Positions 1 to 4,911 of a stretch of DNA of 6,317 nt are shown here, one piece after another (position 1 is the stretch's first letter; each line of letters opens with the position of its first letter). The position numbers were made by a program, and so were the translations under genes. The DNA is from Deltaproteobacteria bacterium (GTDB taxonomy: Bacteria; Desulfobacterota; Desulfuromonadia; Geobacterales; Geobacteraceae), in NCBI GenBank assembly GCA_021810985.1, contig JAJZQA010000160.1, forward strand, positions 1 through 6,317, written 5' to 3'. A model generated the notes under the pieces. That model ran no database searches, was not told the origin of the DNA, and worked only from the letters and a program-made list of their open reading frames with translations.

Positions 1-4
1 CCAT

Positions 5-92
5 GACCTGCCTCCTTGGTTGTGGCTCTGCGCCGTAGTTATTTGCGTTTCTACAGCATAACCCACGCTTGCAAGGATGGCAGGTCTTTTTT
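5..92 (+). terminator. Long imperfect hairpin followed by a T6 tract; terminator-like
   Basis: The outer arms GACCTGCC (5-12) and GGCAGGTC (79-86) pair perfectly. They continue as TCCTTG (13-18) with CAAGGA (72-77), leaving one bulged T at 78. Shorter co-linear pairs follow inward: GTGG (22-25) with CCAC (63-66), TGC (29-31) with GCA (56-58), and GTAG (35-38) with CTAC (51-54) around a 12-nt loop. Six T residues (87-92) follow directly. This is the form of an intrinsic terminator on the plus strand, presumably ending a transcript that begins left of the window. It is longer and more interrupted than most terminators, so a structured RNA or a riboswitch expression platform is an alternative. 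Confidence 0.55.
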
Positions 93-270
93 GTTCCTGC
101 ATTTCAACTGACAACCATTATGTCTAGATAGCCAAACGTCAGGTAAATACCCTCACATTATAAAATAATCCTTGCGCTATTCCCGAATCGCGAATGGAAT
201 ATGCGGTATGTTTCTTAAACCCCAAGACATCATTTCCGAGTCTGCGTCGAGTTTGCTTGATAACGGCAAT
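93..270. other. Gene-free left flank
   Basis: I see no credible gene here. Two small inverted repeats stand out: AT-rich ATTAT-aaa-ATAAT (157-169), and TATTCC (178-183) with GGAATA (196-201) around a 12-nt loop containing TCGCGA. Either could mark the 3' end of the minus-strand endopeptidase transcript. Neither is followed by a clean T-run on that strand, so no terminator is called. Confidence 0.5.
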
Positions 271-831
271 TCACCAGGTTCTGAATTTTCCCGAGTCTAT
301 GTGGACAAAACCGGTTTGCGGATAATAGCCGACGCCGCCGTATTGGAGGCTCAGTGCGGCTGTTCGCAAATTCTTCAGCGACACATGCGGGATGAAGAAA
401 TCAAGGGCCTTCCCGAGTTTATGAAGGCTGTTGTCCGCCACTTTTCTGCCTTTCTTTTGCAAAAGCGAATTGTATTCAGGCGATCTATATCCGGAAATGA
501 TATGGATCTCATTGCCCCCGCCGAACTGGTTGTCGACAGTGTTCAAATATTCAATAACATCGGTATCCATGTTGATGGTCTGGTTGGTGTGATGGCAGCG
601 TAAAAACCAGTTCAAGTCCTTAAGTGCCTCCATGTCATATTCATTCCCCTGTGTCCGGTATGTTACCGTCAACCTTTCGCTGGTATGTATATTGTAAAGT
701 GAAAGTTTTCCCTCGGGTTTTTCCTCGGTGAATGATGTGTTAGCCATCACTGGTTTCGCCCCGAAAAACATCACGGCGCTGGCCAATGAAAACTTTAGAA
801 AAGACCTTCTGGTTGCTGGTTTGTGAAACAT
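271..831 (-). CDS. mepK: Tat-exported murein endopeptidase, MepK/YcbK family (DUF882, M15-like)
   Basis: A 186-residue predicted periplasmic zinc peptidase. The N-terminus carries a near-ideal twin-arginine motif (TRRSFLK, residues 7-13), a hydrophobic stretch and a likely cleavage site after VMA (28-30). The catalytic domain fills roughly residues 40-186. It has SGYRSP (113-118), SLHKLGKALD (135-144) supplying His137 and Asp144, GGVGYYP (165-171) and FVHIDSG (175-181) supplying His177. These are the ligand motifs of the M15/DUF882 fold, and the length is close to that of E. coli MepK. MepK (YcbK) is known to cut peptide cross-links, including mDAP-mDAP (3-3) bonds. The ATG has AGGAG seven bases upstream. 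The gene is divergent from an L,D-transpeptidase that would make such bonds. Family assignment is firm; substrate preference is inferred. Confidence 0.9.
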   Translation of the reverse strand: MFHKPATRRSFLKFSLASAVMFFGAKPVMANTSFTEEKPEGKLSLYNIHTSERLTVTYRTQGNEYDMEALKDLNWFLRCHHTNQTINMDTDVIEYLNTVDNQFGGGNEIHIISGYRSPEYNSLLQKKGRKVADNSLHKLGKALDFFIPHVSLKNLRTAALSLQYGGVGYYPQTGFVHIDSGKFRTW

Positions 832-909
832 TCGTCTACTCCTGAAATGTAATTGATTCGGATGGGTGGAAGGTAACAGCCTGGGAGGCTATCACACGAT
901 CGAAACAAT

Positions 910-939
910 TTTATAACAGATGCTGGGCTTGATTGTCAA
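910..939 (-). promoter_or_regulatory. Sigma70-type promoter of the mepK-like gene
   Basis: On the minus strand a perfect -35 TTGACA (939-934) is followed after 18 bp by TATAAA (915-910), preceded by TG in the extended -10 position. The start of transcription would be near 903, giving a leader of about 70 nt. A short hairpin in that leader (AGCCT-ggg-AGGCT, 878-890) lies close to the mRNA 5' end. Confidence 0.65.
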
Positions 940-1011
940 CTTCACGAGAAATTTGACCCCGGCATTACCGCCCGACGCTGACCGGGACTTGATTCGGCCA
1001 GCGGCAAAGGC

Positions 1012-1039
1012 TTTACATTTATAGTACGTTTGCTATAGT
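1012..1039 (+). promoter_or_regulatory. Sigma70-type promoter of the L,D-transpeptidase gene
   Basis: TTTACA (1012-1017; five of six consensus bases) and TATAGT (1034-1039; five of six) are separated by 16 bp, with TGC before the -10 forming an extended -10 element. Predicted transcription starts near 1046, giving a leader of about 105 nt. Confidence 0.65.
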
Positions 1040-1123
1040 TTCCCGGGCATAGCGTGACAGGCAGTTTGCCGGATACATTTTCTCTGCCATATCTGCAGCA
1101 GATTTACCCCTAAGTCCAACAGG

Positions 1124-1140
1124 CTCCTAGGGACCAGGAG
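1124..1140 (+). promoter_or_regulatory. Ribosome binding site of the L,D-transpeptidase within an inverted repeat
   Basis: The Shine-Dalgarno AGGAG (1136-1140) lies 11 bases before the ATG at 1152. It is exactly complementary to CTCCT at 1124-1128, with a 7-base loop between. If the hairpin forms it would mask the ribosome binding site. Five base pairs is weak evidence taken alone. Confidence 0.35.
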
Positions 1141-1151
1141 AAACATATTAG

Positions 1152-1952
1152 ATGAGGCCATTCCTTCTCGTCAACATCCTATTCTGCCTTTTCATAATTT
1201 CTGCTGTCCCGGCTATTGCCGATTCGAATAAAATAATGTCGCTCTGTGATTTTTACTATCCCAGTGACGGCGGCATCGAATGGGAGTGCCGCACACTCAT
1301 GCGAGGTGATAGTCCAGTGAAGCTTTTTGGTGAGGAATGGAGGGACGTACTCCGCTTCAACCGGCTCGACCGGCGGCACTTCATCGCCGGATTGTCGATA
1401 AAGGTGCCAAAAAAACTCGAGGATATCAAGGATTTTAACCCGATGCCGGCAACTTATCCGGATGCAGCGGAAGAAGAAAAATTCATCCTGGTGGACCAGA
1501 CCGAGATGTTCCTGGGCGCATATGAATACGGCGAACTTGTTCTTTCATTTCCCGTAGCGGTCGGCCGCAAGGGTAACCGGGTTCCCAACGGAGAATTCAG
1601 GATCGATGCGGTCGACCGCTGGCACAAATCGAACCTGTATCCCGTAGAGGGGCTCGGCATTCCCTATCCCATGCATTACGGGCTCAGATTCTTTGTGGAC
1701 AAGAGTGAAGACCGCTGGCCTTCATTCTGGATCCATGGACGAGACTTGCCCGGCTATCCGGTGTCCCATGGCTGTATCGGTCTTTCTGACGAGGAGATGC
1801 AGAAGAATGTATACAAAAGCCCGAGAAATGTGCTCCTGCAGGACGCGAAAACACTCTATCTGTGGGTTGTCGGCTCCAACCCCGACAATGAAAAATTCCA
1901 CAGAATAAAGTACGGGCCGAGGGTTCTGATCGTCGGTACTCCGCCCATCTGA
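1152..1952 (+). CDS. Exported L,D-transpeptidase (YkuD domain) with LysM-like N-terminal segment
   Basis: A 266-residue periplasmic enzyme predicted to form 3-3 peptidoglycan cross-links or to attach proteins to murein through a catalytic cysteine. Residues 1-23 are a signal peptide (probable cleavage after AIA). Residues about 58-90 resemble a degenerate LysM repeat (LFGEEWRDVLRFN, then GLSIKVP). The YkuD domain covers about 110-240, with PVAVGRKGNRVPNGEF (134-149), WIHG with His195, and SHGCIGL (205-211) with His206 and nucleophile Cys208. Two deviations stand out: Gly210 sits where many YkuD enzymes have Arg or Asn, and only nine residues separate His195 from Ser205. I recall this HGRDLPG...SHGCIGL form from deltaproteobacterial homologues. 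The ATG has AGGAG upstream and its own promoter. It is divergent from a MepK-like endopeptidase. Confidence 0.9.
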   Translation: MRPFLLVNILFCLFIISAVPAIADSNKIMSLCDFYYPSDGGIEWECRTLMRGDSPVKLFGEEWRDVLRFNRLDRRHFIAGLSIKVPKKLEDIKDFNPMPATYPDAAEEEKFILVDQTEMFLGAYEYGELVLSFPVAVGRKGNRVPNGEFRIDAVDRWHKSNLYPVEGLGIPYPMHYGLRFFVDKSEDRWPSFWIHGRDLPGYPVSHGCIGLSDEEMQKNVYKSPRNVLLQDAKTLYLWVVGSNPDNEKFHRIKYGPRVLIVGTPPI

Positions 1953-1997
1953 CCCTTAACCTCCCACTCATGGCAATTGCAGATCGATTCTTTACGT

Positions 1998-2003
1998 TAT
2001 AAT
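1998..2003 (+). promoter_or_regulatory. Consensus -10 hexamer TATAAT, possible internal promoter
   Basis: A perfect TATAAT lies 45 bases after the transpeptidase stop. The best upstream partner is TTGCAG (1977-1982) at a short 15-bp spacing, so the -35 is poor. If used, the mRNA would start near 2010, inside the first codons of the 59-residue ORF. It would then serve mainly the 63-residue ORF at 2168. No terminator was seen after the transpeptidase, so read-through is equally possible. Confidence 0.3.
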
Positions 2004-2181
2004 GAAAGCACCTATAAAAGAGAAAGAAAAGGATAGCAGGGGTGGCAAGCAAACCTTTTCTCGGATATACTTTCTACTATTGGTATTTACTTTTACGGTG
2101 ACCGGCCTTTTAAACATTTTGCGAGAGGACGGGCAGCCGAGATGTTTCGAATCTTCCGGAGGAACTCATGAAAGAAATTAA
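2002..2181 (+). CDS. Small single-pass membrane protein, hypothetical (start uncertain)
   Basis: I do not recognise this 59-residue ORF. It has a lysine-rich N-terminus (MKAPIKEKEK), a strongly hydrophobic stretch at about 22-40 (IYFLLLVFTFTVTGLLNIL) and a short polar tail. By the positive-inside rule it would sit in the inner membrane with its N-terminus in the cytoplasm. The hydrophobic stretch, continuous with a charged head, argues for real coding sequence. Against it, the ATG at 2002 has no Shine-Dalgarno and overlaps a TATAAT hexamer, and no better in-frame start exists upstream (stop at 1957) or before the hydrophobic segment. Its stop overlaps the next ORF by 14 bases, so its 3' end contains that gene's ribosome binding site and start, an arrangement typical of translational coupling. 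Confidence 0.45.
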   Translation: MKAPIKEKEKDSRGGKQTFSRIYFLLLVFTFTVTGLLNILREDGQPRCFESSGGTHERN

Positions 2182-2359
2182 GGTGATTTTTATAGATGAT
2201 TCAGTTGGCTTCGTAAAAGAAGCCCAGCTGAATGCGCTTATTATCTCCGGCAAGATTAAATCTTTTCTCCGCTCCAGTGGCTGGGTCAGGGTTGGCATCG
2301 ATCCGGTTCGCGAAATCAGGTTCCAAGGGCGGGACCGAAGAAAAGTTAACGAAGAATAG
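2168..2359 (+). CDS. Conserved-type small hypothetical protein with SGWVRVG core
   Basis: A 63-residue soluble protein without signal peptide or membrane segment. The first half is a hydrophobic/charged alternation suited to a small beta-rich domain (MKEIKVIFIDDSVGFV). It is followed by LIISGKIKSFLRSSGWVRVG (24-43), then DPV, and a basic end with QGRDRR (53-58). I recall short deltaproteobacterial hypothetical proteins of the same layout, with a ...SGWV.IG.DP... core and a GPERR-like tail. No function is known to me and none is proposed. The ATG has a strong GGAGG (2158-2162) five bases upstream. It overlaps the end of the small membrane ORF, and its stop is 68 bp from the end of the convergent DAHP synthase gene. 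Confidence 0.72.
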   Translation: MKEIKVIFIDDSVGFVKEAQLNALIISGKIKSFLRSSGWVRVGIDPVREIRFQGRDRRKVNEE

Positions 2360-2427
2360 TCAGCAAGGAGCAATCCCCGATTACTGTATATAACATCTTC
2401 CAAATTCTCTGGCATTACGCAACCTGA

Positions 2428-3498
2428 TTACTTTGACACCGTTCTTCCTCCACAGGCCTTGAGTCGTCCATGGGCACTTCGAAGCATCTCTTCCGTTGTT
2501 TTCCAATCTATACACTTGTCAGTTATTGACACACCGTATTTCATCATCGCGGCATTCTGGGGCATCGGTTGATTTCCCGCCTCAAGATTACTTTCGATCA
2601 TCACAGAAGATATATTCCCTTGGCCTGCTACGATCTGATTGATCACTTGCTCAAGCACAAAAGGCTGTTTTTCGTGGTTTTTCTCTGAATTGCCGTGGCT
2701 GCAGTCAACCATGATGCTGGGGTGGAGTTCCGCCTTGAGCATCAGTTCCGTGGCCTTCTGGATATCTTCCGGCATATAGTTCGGTTTCTTTGTCCCGCCG
2801 CGTAAAACCATATGGACATCGCTGTTGCCGGTGGTTTGGATGATCGCGGTCCTGCCTTCCTTGTTGATACCAAGGAAGCTGTGGGAATGGAGCGCCGACT
2901 TCATGGCATCGATGGCGATTTGTAGATTGCCGTCAGTACCGTTCTTGAAGCCGACCGGGAAGGAGAGTCCGCTGGCCATTTCGCGATGCGTCTGAGATTC
3001 GGTGGTGCGCGCGCCGATCGCTCCCCAGCAGAGCAGGTCAGCCAGATACTCGGGAGTGATCGGATCGAGCATTTCCGTGGCAACGGGGAGACCCATTTCA
3101 TTGATGGTGCAGAGCAGTCCCCGTGCGATTCCCAGTCCTTTGGAAATCTGATGTGTCCCATTCATGTCAGGGTCGTTGATCAGCCCCTTCCAGCCGATGG
3201 TGGTCCGAGGTTTTTCGAAGTAGACCCGCATGACAATGAGCAGCTGGTCGGACAGTTCCTCCGAGAGACGAGACAGTTTTTCGGCATATTCGAGCGCGGC
3301 CTTCGTATCGTGGATGGAGCAGGGTCCCACCACAACCATGAGGCGCGGGTCGAGGCCGCGCAGGATGTTTTTGATATGGAGCCGGCTCGTGTTGACGAAT
3401 TCCGCTGTCTCGACCGAAGCGGGGAATACCTGCCTCAGGTCGGTGGGGGCGATAATCGGGGTAATACTCCTGATTTTTAGATTGTTGGTCTTGATCAT
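2428..3498 (-). CDS. aroF: 3-deoxy-7-phosphoheptulonate (DAHP) synthase, class I, AroF-like
   Basis: Catalyses phosphoenolpyruvate plus erythrose-4-phosphate to DAHP, the entry step of the shikimate pathway. From the ATG at 3498 the protein has 356 residues, the length of E. coli AroF. The metal ligands are visible: Cys60 (VVVGPCSIHD), His268 (CSHGNS), Glu302 (MIESN) and Asp327 (SITDKC). Substrate-binding motifs are KPRTTIGWKG (96-105), GARTTESQ (162-169), FKNGTDG (184-190) and LRGG (232-235). Asn5-Asn6, MKYGVS and VDCSHGNS look like the tyrosine-sensitive AroF type. Residues matching known feedback positions (Asn6, Pro149, Ser179) are kept, so feedback inhibition is expected. The frame stays open to a TTG at 3540, but that codon lacks a ribosome binding site. 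The gene follows the phosphofructokinase by 66 bp with no terminator between, so co-transcription is likely. Confidence 0.95.
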   Translation of the reverse strand: MIKTNNLKIRSITPIIAPTDLRQVFPASVETAEFVNTSRLHIKNILRGLDPRLMVVVGPCSIHDTKAALEYAEKLSRLSEELSDQLLIVMRVYFEKPRTTIGWKGLINDPDMNGTHQISKGLGIARGLLCTINEMGLPVATEMLDPITPEYLADLLCWGAIGARTTESQTHREMASGLSFPVGFKNGTDGNLQIAIDAMKSALHSHSFLGINKEGRTAIIQTTGNSDVHMVLRGGTKKPNYMPEDIQKATELMLKAELHPSIMVDCSHGNSEKNHEKQPFVLEQVINQIVAGQGNISSVMIESNLEAGNQPMPQNAAMMKYGVSITDKCIDWKTTEEMLRSAHGRLKACGGRTVSK

Positions 3499-3508
3499 GC
3501 GGTGTGCG

Positions 3509-3516
3509 TTCCTTTT
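3509..3516 (-). promoter_or_regulatory. Ribosome binding site fixing the DAHP synthase start
   Basis: The minus strand reads AAAAGGAA here. The AGGA core (3513-3510) lies 11 bases before the ATG at 3498. This favours the 356-residue protein over the TTG-initiated form from 3540, which has no such site. Confidence 0.6.
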
Positions 3517-3564
3517 ATTTATGGTTTTTTGGGATATCAAATTCTGTCTCTAAATAAATTCGCG

Positions 3565-4737
3565 TCAATAAAGAAACATCGGCTTTCCGAGCACATGACG
3601 GATTTTCGGTTTATACTGATTTATGTCGTACAGTTCCGTTACGTCCACACGCTTCTGTCCCTGCATGATGGTGCTGATCGGGATATGGGTGTAGGTCCCG
3701 CCCTGGAGGGCTACCATGCGTCCTGACATTCCCTCGATCACAAGATCCATGGCCATATTGGCATAATTGAAAGCTGCCATCAGGTCCAGTGAGTCCGGGG
3801 CTCCGGAGCGCATGAGGTAGGATAGTTGCTGGTAGATGATGTGGGACCCGGTAAGCTGCTTGATCGCTTCGCTCACCGCAACGCCGATACCGCCGAGTTT
3901 TTTGTGCCCGTAGGCATCTTCCTGGCCGTATTCGATGATCTGTCCACCGACCATGGTGGCGCCTTCCGAGATGGTTACCATCGCGTAGTTACTGGGGTTG
4001 GCTTTCTTATCGTCCACCAGGAAGCGGGCGAGTTTCTCCACATCAAAGGGAACCTCCGAGATCAGGGCTCGATCCACCCCGGAGAGATAGGCGGAGATGA
4101 GCGAGGTCTCCCCGGAGTTGCGGCCGAACAGCTCGACGATGGCGATACGCTCGTGGGAGCCGGCACTGGTGCGCAGATTGTGGATAAAGTTGACGCTACG
4201 GGTTACCGCGGTGGAAAAGCCGATACAGAAATCCGTCCCGAAGACATCGTTGTCCATGGTTTTGGGAATCGCCACAACCGGGAAACCCTCCCGGTGCAGC
4301 CGTTCCGCATAGCTCAGCGTGTCGTCACCGCCAATGGGAATCAAGGCGTTGATACCCAGGTGGTCGAGTACCGCGAGGATATGCGGGGTGAAGTCATACT
4401 TGCTTTTCGAGGAAAGATCGTGCTCCGTTGTCCGGAGAAACTCCGGGATATCCGCGGCGCTCACCTTGGCGGGGTTGGTCCTGCTGGTGTGGAGAAAGGT
4501 GCCGCCGGTCCTGTCCACGGTACGGACCGCCTGGCGGTCAAGATGGACGATGTTCTTTTCATGCGAGGCCGGGTCCGCCGGATTGAAATCGAGCAGACCT
4601 TTCCAGCCGCGCCGGATGCCGATTACACGGTAGCCGTTTTCAATCGCTCGATATACCAGGGTCTTCAATGCGGGGTTAAGACCCGGGACATCGCCTCCGC
4701 CGGTGAGAATGGCCACCGTCTTGTGATGTGCGCTCAT
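3565..4737 (-). CDS. pfp: 6-phosphofructokinase, probably pyrophosphate-dependent
   Basis: Phosphorylates fructose-6-phosphate to fructose-1,6-bisphosphate in the cytoplasm. From the ATG at 4737 the protein has 390 residues, longer than the roughly 320-residue ATP enzyme PfkA. Visible motifs: TGGGDVPGLN (12-21), PIGGDDT (134-140), PKTMDND (158-164) with catalytic Asp162, ELFGRNSGE (202-210), ISEGA (256-260) and YLMRSGAPDS (307-316) with Arg310. Asp139 and Lys159 replace the two glycines that mark ATP-dependent enzymes (E. coli Gly104 and Gly124). That Asp/Lys pair is the accepted signature of PPi-using phosphofructokinases, whose reaction is reversible. The FGR triplet replaces the common MGR. 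The frame runs up to a TTG at 4836, but that triplet is part of the promoter's -35 box. It is first in a probable operon with DAHP synthase. Family is certain; PPi use is inferred. Confidence 0.93.
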   Translation of the reverse strand: MSAHHKTVAILTGGGDVPGLNPALKTLVYRAIENGYRVIGIRRGWKGLLDFNPADPASHEKNIVHLDRQAVRTVDRTGGTFLHTSRTNPAKVSAADIPEFLRTTEHDLSSKSKYDFTPHILAVLDHLGINALIPIGGDDTLSYAERLHREGFPVVAIPKTMDNDVFGTDFCIGFSTAVTRSVNFIHNLRTSAGSHERIAIVELFGRNSGETSLISAYLSGVDRALISEVPFDVEKLARFLVDDKKANPSNYAMVTISEGATMVGGQIIEYGQEDAYGHKKLGGIGVAVSEAIKQLTGSHIIYQQLSYLMRSGAPDSLDLMAAFNYANMAMDLVIEGMSGRMVALQGGTYTHIPISTIMQGQKRVDVTELYDINQYKPKIRHVLGKPMFLY

Positions 4738-4742
4738 ACACG

Positions 4743-4749
4743 TTCCTTT
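4743..4749 (-). promoter_or_regulatory. Ribosome binding site fixing the phosphofructokinase start
   Basis: The minus strand reads AAAGGAA. The AGGA core (4747-4744) ends six bases before the ATG at 4737. This start also places the nucleotide-binding GGGD motif about 12 residues from the N-terminus, as is usual in the family. Confidence 0.7.
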
Positions 4750-4805
4750 GTCAGACACGTAGATGGTAATCCCGAAAACGATCTGATCCTGGGCAAGATT
4801 TGAAA

Positions 4806-4836
4806 ATTCTAGCACAGGATTTGTCTTCTGTGTCAA
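4806..4836 (-). promoter_or_regulatory. Promoter of the phosphofructokinase-DAHP synthase pair
   Basis: A perfect TTGACA (4836-4831) and TAGAAT (4811-4806; five of six) with TGC before the -10 as an extended element. The spacer is 19 bp, longer than ideal. Transcription would start near 4799, leaving a leader of about 60 nt. The spacer carries an inverted repeat, CACAG (4813-4817) and CTGTG (4828-4832), which could be an operator. Confidence 0.55.
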
Positions 4837-4855
4837 TTTTTCCCGGGATCATTGC

Positions 4856-4884
4856 TTGATTACGTGCCATGATGACGGCATACT
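4856..4884 (+). promoter_or_regulatory. Weak promoter candidate for the aminopeptidase gene
   Basis: TTGATT (4856-4861) and CATACT (4879-4884) each match four of six consensus bases at the ideal 17-bp spacing. Transcription would start near 4891, about 20 bases before the GTG and just upstream of the ribosome binding site. It is the only sigma70-like pair I could find in this gap on the plus strand. Confidence 0.3.
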
Positions 4885-4911
4885 GCAAGAAATAAACGAA
4901 GGAGGGTTGCC

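Larger units (their letters stand above)
832..1151. other. 320-bp divergent intergenic region
   Basis: This gap holds back-to-back promoters for the endopeptidase (minus) and L,D-transpeptidase (plus), with -35 boxes about 73 bp apart, so regulation could be shared or independent. It also holds the minus-strand leader hairpin at 878-890, a 13-bp palindrome in the plus leader (1091-1103), and a CTCCT/AGGAG inverted repeat over the transpeptidase ribosome binding site (1124-1140). I see no small gene in it. Confidence 0.6.

Noticed and set aside
1..92. Integron attC site
   Set aside because: The long imperfect inverted repeat recalls attC folding, but the terminal RYYYAAC and GTTRRRY core sites are not present in the right order and no cassette array or integrase is visible.
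77..127. 16-codon ORF starting ATGGCAGGT
   Set aside because: It starts inside the hairpin arm, has no ribosome binding site and encodes nothing recognisable.
172..603. 143-codon open frame on the plus strand
   Set aside because: It lies antisense over the mepK-like gene, starts with a TTG lacking a ribosome binding site, and shows no recognisable protein features.
1953..2001. Terminator after the L,D-transpeptidase
   Set aside because: Only a GCAATTGC palindrome (1973-1980) is present. It cannot form a useful RNA stem and has no adjacent T-tract.
2042..2101. 19-codon GTG frame preceded by a purine-rich stretch
   Set aside because: It is very short and out of frame with the better-supported hydrophobic ORF at 2002.
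2360..2427. Bidirectional terminator between the convergent small ORF and DAHP synthase
   Set aside because: I looked for a hairpin with a T-run on either strand and found none.
3499..3540. N-terminal extension of DAHP synthase to a TTG
   Set aside because: There is no ribosome binding site before it, and the extra 14 residues are absent from the AroF-type layout that the ATG at 3498 gives.
3826..4803. 325-codon open frame on the plus strand
   Set aside because: It is the antisense shadow of the phosphofructokinase, whose motifs are unambiguous. The long openness reflects codon bias of the real gene.
4738..4836. N-terminal extension of the phosphofructokinase to a TTG
   Set aside because: The TTG is the first part of the TTGACA -35 box, so it would lie upstream of the mRNA start. 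The ATG at 4737 has a good ribosome binding site.
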